Part shown: positions 1 through 6,700 of the stretch, piece by piece
Layout: each line of letters begins with the position of its first letter
How positions within the stretch are numbered: the stretch's first letter is position 1
Origin: DATKWV01 sp035529405
GTDB lineage: Bacteria; Planctomycetota; Phycisphaerae; Sedimentisphaerales; Anaerobacaceae
DNA: 8,218 bases
Direction: 5' to 3'
Assembly (NCBI GenBank): GCA_035529405.1
Contig: DATKWV010000125.1
Location: 1 to 8,218, forward strand
The notes under the pieces: generated by a model
What the model was told of the DNA's origin: nothing
What the model saw: the letters and a program-made list of their open reading frames with translations, nothing else
The model's database searches: none
Translations under genes and position numbers: made by a program

Positions 1-3000
1 CGTTCGCGCGTCTTCTGGCGGCATACATATCAAAAACACTCAAAAGGCCGATTCTTTACGTCTGTGCGCATATCGACGATGCGGATAAGGCCTGCGACGA
101 CCTGCAGACGTTCGGGGCTGAACGAATCGAGGCCCTGCCTGCGTGGGAAGGCCCTGAAGAGGCGGCGGATGCCACAGATGAAATTCGGGCAGAAAGGCTG
201 AGGGTGGTGTCGGGCATTTGTCCCTGCGGCAGCGAGGAAAAAGAAGGCAGGCCCCTAAGGGGCAGGCAAATCATAATACCGGCGTCTGTTCAGGCGCTTT
301 GTCAGGGCGTACCGAAAGCACAGTCAATACAGGACAGTCTTTTGCGACTGGGTGTTGAGGGCAGGGTCAGCCCCGAGCAAATAGCGGGGTGGCTTGTCGA
401 TAACGGTTTCGAGCGGGTCGAGCAGATAGACCTGCCGGGACAGTTCGCGCGAAGAGGCGGGATTGTCGATATATACGCTCCGCTGGTTACGGCAGTGGTA
501 TGGGGCGGGCAGCCGGAGGTACCGGCCTTGTCAAAAGACAGCCAGGCGGTGAGGGTGGAGTTTTTCGGTGACACTATAGAAAGTATCCGTGCGATAGACC
601 TCGATACTCACAGGTCGGCAGGCCAGATAAAGAATATCAATATAGTTTCGGTTGTGTGCGGGAGGGGTGAAGGCACACGCGAGCTTTTTATAAACATGCT
701 TTCGCCGGAGACGATAATAATATTCGAGGAAATCGGGGACATTGAAGAAGTTGCGAACATATTTGCCGAACGTACCCAACAGCGTGGCGGTCTTTACGGG
801 TGGTCACAGATATACAAGGCGGCGGAAAGGTTTGCGCAGCTTAGAATCTCCAGATTCGCGCAGGAGCAGCCGCAAGAATATCTTAAAGTCGCCGTAAAGA
901 GCGTACAGCAGTTCGAGCACAAAAGCATTGAGGTCTGGAGCGGGCATAAGGCGGCTTTGGAGGAACTTGCGGCAAGGGCAACGGCTGGGACAAAAGTATA
1001 TCTTTACTGCGAACGGCAGGCGGAGATAAGACGGCTGGAAGAGATAATAAAGGATATAAACAAGACGGTGCCGTCAAATCTGCGGCTGGTGGAAGGATTT
1101 GTCCACCAGGGTTTTATTATAGATTCACTGGATACGATTGTTATAAGTCATCACGAGCTGTTCGGTCAATCGGCGATAAGAAGACGACAGCGGCGGATTC
1201 CGGCAAGTGCGGCGGTGGAGACGCTCAGCGACCTTCACGAGGGCGACTACGTCGTGCATACCGGATACGGCATCGGTAAGTTTGCGGGGATAAAGACGAT
1301 AGAGGAAAAGAACGGCAAGAACGAGTACCTGACAATCGAATATGCCGGCGGGGTGAAGATGCAGGTTTCGGTACGCAACATAGGGCTGGTTCAGAAGTAT
1401 ATAGGAACCAGCCCGAAACGGCCCAAATTAAGCAAGGTGGGGGGCAAGAGGTGGCAGAAACAAAAAGAAAAAGCAGCCCGGTCCGTCGAGAGCACAGCGG
1501 CGGAACTTTTAGACATACAGGCGAGGCGCTACGCGATGGGGGGTATATCGTTCGGAGAGGATACGACGTGGCAATCGGAATTCGAAGAGTCCTTCCCCTA
1601 CCAGGAAACGCCGGACCAGATAACGGCTGGCGAGCAGATAAAGTCGGATATGAAAACGGCGGTTGCGATGGACAGGCTGCTGTGCGGGGACGTTGGGTAC
1701 GGCAAGACCGAACTTGCAATGCGGGCGGCGTTCAAGGCGGTGGAAAAGGGCAGGCAGGCGGTGGTGCTTGTTCCCACCACGGTGCTGAGCGTTCAGCACG
1801 GCAGGACGTTCACGGAAAGGTTCGCGGATTTTCCTGTTTGTATAGAGGTGTTGAACCGGTTCAAAAGCAGCGGGCAGGCAAAGGACATAATCAACAGAAC
1901 AAAAGAAGGCAGGGTCGATATTCTTATCGGCACGCACCGGCTTTTAAGCGGGGACGTGGGGTTTAAGGACCTGGGGCTTTTGATAATCGATGAGGAACAG
2001 CGGTTCGGGGTCAGGGACAAGGAAAAGCTCAAGAAGATGCGGGTGAACGTGGACGTTCTTACAATGACAGCAACACCGATTCCGAGGACGCTTCATATAT
2101 CGCTGCTTGGGCTGCGCGATATAAGCAGCCTGCAGACGCCGCCTTTAGACAGGCGCAGTATCGTTACGGCCGTAAGCGCATATAATCAGCAGCTAATCAG
2201 GGAGGGGATCTTTCAGGAACTGAACCGTCAGGGACAGGTTTTCTTTGTGCATAATCGCGTCAAGACAATCGATAAAAAGGCGTGGGAGATTCGCAAACTC
2301 GTCGGTGACGGCAATATAAGAATCGGCGTGGCACACGGACGAATGGCCAAGCATCAGCTTGAAAAAGTGATGATAGATTTTGTGCTGGGGCAAATCGATG
2401 TTCTTGTGTGCACGACGATTATCGAATCCGGCCTGGATATTCCGAACGCAAATACGATTTTCATAGACCACGCGAACCGGTTCGGGCTGGCCGAGCTGCA
2501 TCAGCTTCGAGGCAGGGTGGGCAGGTATAAACACCGGGCCTACGCGTATATGCTGCTGCCGAAAACCAAAACGATTACTCCTGTTGCAGCGCGGCGATTA
2601 AAGGCAATCGAGGAGTATTCACAGCTTGGTGCAGGGTTCAGGATAGCACTGCGGGATTTGGAGATACGCGGGGCGGGCAATATACTCGGGGCCGAACAAT
2701 CGGGACATATCCAGGCGGTCGGATACCAGATGTACTGCGGGTTGCTGGCGGATGCGGTCAGGAGATTAAAAAAACAGCCTGTTGAGCCGATACCGACAAC
2801 GGTAATCGAGATGGGATTTACAACATACATACCGAAAAATTACGTGCCCAGCGACAGAGAGCGTATGGAGGTTTACCGCAAAATTGCGGCGGCAAAAAAC
2901 GCAGAGGACATCAAGCAAATAAACGACGAACTGGGTGATTTGTACGGGCCGGTGCCGCAGGAAGTGGAATCGATGCTGGATGCGGCTGATTTGCGAATCA

Positions 3001-3215
3001 GGGCGTACAAGGCAGGCATAAAATCGATAGTGACATCAGGGCAAAACCTGATATTCTCATTCTTCGAAAAACACCCCAACAAGAGCACACCTTTGTTTTC
3101 AAAGGTGGCCGGCACGGTGAAAATTCCGGACGCCCGGACGGTATATCTGCGGCTTGAAAAGAATTATTTCCAGCAGGGAACGCTGATGGGCGTTTTGAGG
3201 AAAATACTGCGATAG
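1..3215 (+). CDS. mfd: Transcription-repair coupling factor Mfd, 5'-truncated by the window edge
   Basis: Mfd is the cytoplasmic ATP-driven DNA translocase that removes RNA polymerase stalled at lesions and recruits UvrA for nucleotide excision repair. The frame is open from base 3, so the GTG at 204 is internal. About 1071 codons are visible; family members are about 1100-1180 aa, so only a few dozen residues are missing. Domains seen in order: UvrB-like module (3 to about 640, with RRGGIVDIYAP near 453-485); linker; RNA polymerase interaction domain (about 1224-1410, HEGDYVVHTGYGIGKFAGI); RecG-like translocase with Walker A GDVGYGKT (1686-1709), DEEQ box (1989-2000), TATPIPRT (2067-2090) and QLRGRVGR (2502-2525); TRG-like segment (about 2592-2745); C-terminal TRCF domain (about 2810-3190). 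All key ATPase motifs are intact. Compared from memory with E. coli Mfd, the UvrB-like part has a short insertion near 486-545. The TAG stop is at 3213-3215, and no clear hairpin-plus-T-tract terminator follows. Confidence 0.97.
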   Translation, partial: FARLLAAYISKTLKRPILYVCAHIDDADKACDDLQTFGAERIEALPAWEGPEEAADATDEIRAERLRVVSGICPCGSEEKEGRPLRGRQIIIPASVQALCQGVPKAQSIQDSLLRLGVEGRVSPEQIAGWLVDNGFERVEQIDLPGQFARRGGIVDIYAPLVTAVVWGGQPEVPALSKDSQAVRVEFFGDTIESIRAIDLDTHRSAGQIKNINIVSVVCGRGEGTRELFINMLSPETIIIFEEIGDIEEVANIFAERTQQRGGLYGWSQIYKAAERFAQLRISRFAQEQPQEYLKVAVKSVQQFEHKSIEVWSGHKAALEELAARATAGTKVYLYCERQAEIRRLEEIIKDINKTVPSNLRLVEGFVHQGFIIDSLDTIVISHHELFGQSAIRRRQRRIPASAAVETLSDLHEGDYVVHTGYGIGKFAGIKTIEEKNGKNEYLTIEYAGGVKMQVSVRNIGLVQKYIGTSPKRPKLSKVGGKRWQKQKEKAARSVESTAAELLDIQARRYAMGGISFGEDTTWQSEFEESFPYQETPDQITAGEQIKSDMKTAVAMDRLLCGDVGYGKTELAMRAAFKAVEKGRQAVVLVPTTVLSVQHGRTFTERFADFPVCIEVLNRFKSSGQAKDIINRTKEGRVDILIGTHRLLSGDVGFKDLGLLIIDEEQRFGVRDKEKLKKMRVNVDVLTMTATPIPRTLHISLLGLRDISSLQTPPLDRRSIVTAVSAYNQQLIREGIFQELNRQGQVFFVHNRVKTIDKKAWEIRKLVGDGNIRIGVAHGRMAKHQLEKVMIDFVLGQIDVLVCTTIIESGLDIPNANTIFIDHANRFGLAELHQLRGRVGRYKHRAYAYMLLPKTKTITPVAARRLKAIEEYSQLGAGFRIALRDLEIRGAGNILGAEQSGHIQAVGYQMYCGLLADAVRRLKKQPVEPIPTTVIEMGFTTYIPKNYVPSDRERMEVYRKIAAAKNAEDIKQINDELGDLYGPVPQEVESMLDAADLRIRAYKAGIKSIVTSGQNLIFSFFEKHPNKSTPLFSKVAGTVKIPDARTVYLRLEKNYFQQGTLMGVLRKILR

Positions 3216-3293
3216 ACAGATACTATGGCGCCGGGACAGAAAGCAGAGGGCGAAATCGGGGCTGGTCGCTGGTGACTCGTGACCCGTAGGGGA

Positions 3294-3334
3294 AAATACG
3301 AAATACGAATATCGAAATTCGAAACAAATACGAA
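3294..3334. repeat. AT-rich micro-repeat patch (AAATACGAA x3)
   Basis: The 9-mer AAATACGAA occurs three times, at 3294-3302, 3301-3309 and 3326-3334. Between the second and third copies is an 11-bp palindrome, TCGAAATTCGA (3312-3322, five-base arms around a central A). From memory, similar 'tacgaata/cgaaattcgaa' patches are scattered between genes in some uncultured Planctomycetota and Omnitrophota genomes; that comparison is recollection, not a search. Confidence 0.6.
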
Positions 3335-3391
3335 TTACCAAAGCACCAAATACTCCGCAGGATGCCTGACGGCAAAAACAAAGCACGGATT

Positions 3392-3436
3392 CCTTCGGCC
3401 GCGATCCCTACTTCGCCAAGCCTTCGGAGGGCAGGC
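3392..3436. repeat. GC-rich small-hairpin repeat patch
   Basis: CCTTCGG occurs twice as a direct repeat (3392-3398 and 3421-3427). The stretch 3406-3436 has two adjacent mini-hairpins, CTT-cgcc-AAG (3411-3420) and CCT-tcgg-AGG (3421-3430), with an alternative outer pairing CCCT (3406-3409) to AGGG (3428-3431), followed by GCAGGC. This resembles, from memory, a dispersed intergenic repeat seen in several uncultured bacterial lineages. No T-tract follows, so it is a poor candidate for an intrinsic terminator. Confidence 0.5.
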
Positions 3437-3462
3437 AGGACAGGTAACGCGGATTTATTGAC

Positions 3463-3495
3463 TATACGCTATTTTCTGTACGCTATACGCTATTT
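3463..3495. repeat. TATACGCTATTT direct repeat
   Basis: The 12-mer TATACGCTATTT occurs exactly twice, at 3463-3474 and 3484-3495, 21 bp apart, with a partial copy TACGCTAT at 3479-3486 overlapping the second. It lies about 45 bp upstream of the likely -35 box of the next gene. It could be a low-complexity intergenic repeat or a spaced binding site; the overlapping partial copy favours slippage-type repetition. Confidence 0.6.
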
Positions 3496-3537
3496 ATGGC
3501 CTGCGGCAAGGGGGACAAGGAAAAAACAAAATTTTGG

Positions 3538-3566
3538 TTGACTCAAGGACGTAAATCGCTTATAAA
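3538..3566 (+). promoter_or_regulatory. Likely sigma70-type promoter for the GLUG protein gene
   Basis: A -35 box TTGACT (3538-3543) is followed by exactly 17 bases and a -10 box TATAAA (3561-3566); each hexamer differs from consensus at one position. Transcription would start near 3573, giving a leader of about 70 nt before the ATG at 3642. Placement, strand and spacing all fit, and it implies the GLUG gene is transcribed independently of mfd. Vegetative promoters in the inferred phylum may deviate from this consensus, so activity is inference. Confidence 0.65.
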
Positions 3567-3623
3567 GAAGGTCTATGTTGGTGCTAAAGTAACAAATTGT
3601 ACATACTTACAACGTATAAACTC

Positions 3624-3629
3624 AGGAGG
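3624..3629 (+). promoter_or_regulatory. Shine-Dalgarno AGGAGG
   Basis: AGGAGG lies 12 nt before the ATG at 3642, slightly longer than ideal spacing. Another in-frame ATG at 3630 directly abuts this motif and so is too close to use it. A weaker GGTGA (3633-3637) sits 4 nt before ATG 3642 and may help. This supports 3642 as the start. Confidence 0.7.
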
Positions 3630-3641
3630 ATGGGTGAAATC

Positions 3642-3746
3642 ATGAAAGTTAACAGCAATACCGCAGGAAAAAGAACAATTATAACCAAAGGGGCGATAAT
3701 TTTAGTATGGCTGACGATTGCTGCGTTTACAAGTGCCGCATGGGCG
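3642..3746 (+). other. Sec-type signal peptide (residues 1-35)
   Basis: The N-terminus has basic residues (K10, R11, K16), a hydrophobic core at about residues 17-29 (GAIILVWLTIAAF) and a small-residue cleavage region, SAAWA before GTYSG. Cleavage is most likely after A35 (AWA, -3/-1 alanines). No lipobox cysteine follows, so signal peptidase I processing is expected rather than lipoprotein attachment. Confidence 0.85.
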
Positions 3747-6700
3747 GGCACTTACAGCGGCGGAAGCGGCACGGCTGAGGACCCCTACCTGATTTCCACA
3801 GCACAGGATATGAACGCCATCGGCGGCAATTTCGCCGATTGGGGCAAGCATTTTCTGCTGACAGCAGACATTGACCTGTCCGTGTATACGGGAACGGAAT
3901 TTAACATGATCGGATACTATAATTATTTTAGTAATAAACCGTTCACCGGCATTTTTGACGGCAACGACCATACAATCTCCAACTTCACATACATTACCAC
4001 TGAGTACAGCTCTTTCGGGCTTTTTGGTTATGCCAGCACCGGGGCCGTAATTAAAGACGTGACTTTAATCGACCCTAATGTTAATGCAGCAGATGCTTCA
4101 CAGGGTGTGGGGTGTCTTGTTGGGAGGCTACAAGATGGAACCATTAGCGGCTGTGGGATTGAGAGCGGCAGGATTACGGGAGAACGTGGCTATACCGGTG
4201 GGTTGGTGGGGAATAATTTGGGGACAATTACAGATTGCTATGCAGCGGGGAACGTTACGGGAGACCATACCACCGGCGGGCTGGTGGCAAGCAATTCCGG
4301 CACGATTTCAAACTGCTATGCGACAGGCAGCGTTACAAAATACGGGACAGGATTCGAAGACGCGTTCGCAACCGGCGGCCTGGTGGGATATAATGCCGGC
4401 GCGATTTCAGATTGCTATGCAACAGTGAATGTTGTAGGAAAGACAGTAAAGACCGGCGGACTCGTGGGATATAATAGCCAAGGCACGATTTCAGATTGCT
4501 ATGCAGCAGGCAGTGTTTCGGGAAATTGGACCAGCGGGGGACTGGTGGGAAATAATAAAGGTACAATTTCAAATTCCTATGCGACAGCAAACGTGACGGG
4601 GGTTGTTACAACGGGGGGGCTGGTGGCAAACAATTCCGGTACGATTTCAAACTGCTATGCGACAGGCAGCGTTACAAAATACGGGACAGAATTGGGAGAC
4701 GCGTTCGCAACCGGCGGCCTGGTGGGATTGAATTGGTGTGGTACAATTTCAAATTGCTATGCAACAGGCAACGTTACAGGATATGAGAGAGTCGGTGGGC
4801 TGGTGGGATGCAATCTTTATGGCACGATTTCAAATTGCTGTGCTGCAGGCAGCATTACGGGAGATAATTCCATCGGTGGGCTGGTGGGATACGGTGAGGA
4901 AGGCGTGATTTCGAATTCTTATGCCAGCGGGGCTGCTTCAGGAATTTGGGGCATCGGCGGGCTGGTGGGAGAAAGTTTCAGAGGTGTGATTTCGAATTCT
5001 TATGCCAGCGGCGCTGTTACGGGAGATTGGTATGCCGGAGGGCTGGTGGGAGACCGTTATGAGCCCGGCACTGTCAATAATTGTTTCTGGGATATCGAGA
5101 CTACAGGGCAGTCCAGCAGTGCCGCCGGCGAGGGCAAGACCACGGCGGAAATGCGAACAGGTGCCACCTTCCTTGTTTGGACATGCAGCGGCAACTGGAC
5201 AATCGATGACGGCAATGATTATCCGAGACTTGCATGGCAAAATCTTCCCGGAGAGCCGCTGGGCTCGGTTTTATGTGATTTGTTGGATGGAACAGGGATC
5301 GAAGACCAGCCGTACCTGGTTCGTACTGCAGAACAGCTTAATCTAATCGGGTCATTAAGCTGCGAATGGGACAAGCACTTTAAGCTGATGGCGGATATCG
5401 ACCTAAGCGGGTATACGGGAACGGAGTTTAATCTGATTGGATATATTGACCCCTACAATGAGCCGGATGACAAAGCGTTTACCGGCATCTTTGACGGGAA
5501 TGGTTATGCAATTTCAAATTTTACCTACGAAACCGACAACGATCACGTGGGCGCTGGACTGTTTTGTTATATCAACGGGCCAAATGCTGTGATTAAAGAC
5601 TTGACTTTAGTCAACGCAAATGTGAACGTGGGAGGGGAATCGCTTTACATCGGGTGTCTTGTTGGCATGCTGCGAGATGGAACCGTTAGCGGTTGTGGTG
5701 TCGAGGGCGGCAGCGTTACTGGAAAGTATTTCACCGGTGGGCTGGTGGGAAATAACGGGCAGGGCAATATCGAATACTCCTATGGCAATATTGAAGACTC
5801 CTATTCAACGGCGTCGGTTACCGGGGAGGCCTTTGTCGGAGGGCTCGTGGGGAATAATGAATCTGGGACGATTTCAAATTGCTATGCAGCAGGCAGTGTT
5901 ACGGGAGGTTGGTGCATCGGTGGGCTTGTGGGAGACAATTGGGAATGTGTGATTTCGAATTGTTATGCCAGCGGCGCCGTTTCAGGGATTTTGGACACCG
6001 GCGGACTGGCGGGCAGCAATGCCGGGTCAATTTTAAACTGCTATGCCACAGGAGGAGTTTCTGCAAGTGGAACAAGCTGGCAGAGCAACTACTACTATAG
6101 AACATATATTGTAGTAGTTGTAAATGGGATGGGTTATTACTGTTTGGAAAATCATACATCAAGCAGTTCGTTTGAAGATGATTTAGCAGCCGGTTATTGG
6201 AAGTCAACTACCGGCGGGCTGGTGGGGGACAACTACAAAGTGTCGATTTCCGCTTCTTTCTGGGACGTAAACAGCAGTGGTGTGGATATAAGTGCGGGAG
6301 GAGAGCCCAAAACCACAGCACAAATGCAGACAATGAGCACTTTTACCGATGCCGGCTGGGGGAGATGCGAACAGATCTGGACGATTGATGAAGGCCAGGA
6401 TTATCCAAGACTTTTATGGGAGGGGAAACCCGGTCAGCCGCTGCCATTGGAGCAGCTTTCCGACTTTCTGACAGGCGGCGGGACAAGAGCTGACCCTTAC
6501 TTGATTTATACCGCCGACCAGTTTAACTTAGTCGGGTTATTTAGCTGTGAATGGGACAAGTGTTTTCTGCTTGTAAACGATATTGACCTTTCCGGATTTA
6601 GGGGCACCGAATTTAACATCATCGGAAGGCCGGATGAGCCGTTTACCGGCGTCTTCGATGGCGCCGGCCGGACAATTTCCAACTTCACATACACTGCAAC

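Larger units (their letters stand above)
3216..3641. other. Intergenic region between mfd and the GLUG protein gene
   Basis: This 426-bp stretch has no convincing gene. Its left two thirds (to about 3500) is a patchwork of short direct and inverted repeats, listed separately. Its right third holds a near-consensus promoter, a leader of about 70 nt and a ribosome binding site for the downstream gene. A 60-codon ATG frame at 3279-3461 runs straight through the repeat patches and has no ribosome binding site, so I do not call it. No rho-independent terminator is visible after mfd. Confidence 0.8.

Noticed and set aside
204..206. GTG as the start codon of mfd
   Set aside because: The same frame is open back to base 3 and the upstream residues (ILYVCAHIDDADK..., LPAWEG) fit the Mfd N-terminal domain, so this codon is internal.
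1225..1719. 164-codon open frame on the minus strand
   Set aside because: It lies wholly opposite the conserved Mfd interaction and translocase domains and has a Pro/Arg/Ser-rich composition typical of an antisense shadow.
1451..1966. 171-codon plus-strand frame overlapping mfd
   Set aside because: It overlaps the Walker A region of mfd in another frame, and its Gly/Arg-rich translation resembles no protein I recognise.
3216..3300. Rho-independent terminator after mfd
   Set aside because: No stable GC hairpin followed by a T-tract could be found just downstream of the stop codon.
3279..3461. 60-codon frame in the intergenic region
   Set aside because: No ribosome binding site, and its translation is produced by the micro-repeat patches themselves.
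3458..3486. Second possible -35 box TTGACT upstream of the GLUG gene
   Set aside because: It has no good -10 at the right distance (CGCTAT at 17 bp) and falls within the TATACGCTATTT repeat; the 3538-3566 promoter is much better.
3597..3612. TTGTA/TACAA hairpin in the leader of the GLUG gene
   Set aside because: Only five A/T-rich pairs with a six-base loop and no flanking extension; too weak to support a riboswitch or attenuator.
3630..3641. Alternative in-frame start ATG at 3630
   Set aside because: It directly abuts the AGGAGG motif, leaving no usable spacing, and would only add MGEI before the signal peptide.
4107..5093. CRISPR-like regular repeat array
   Set aside because: The roughly 80-bp periodicity is coding: repeats are degenerate in DNA but conserved as GLUG protein repeats in a single open frame, with no short identical repeats and unique spacers.
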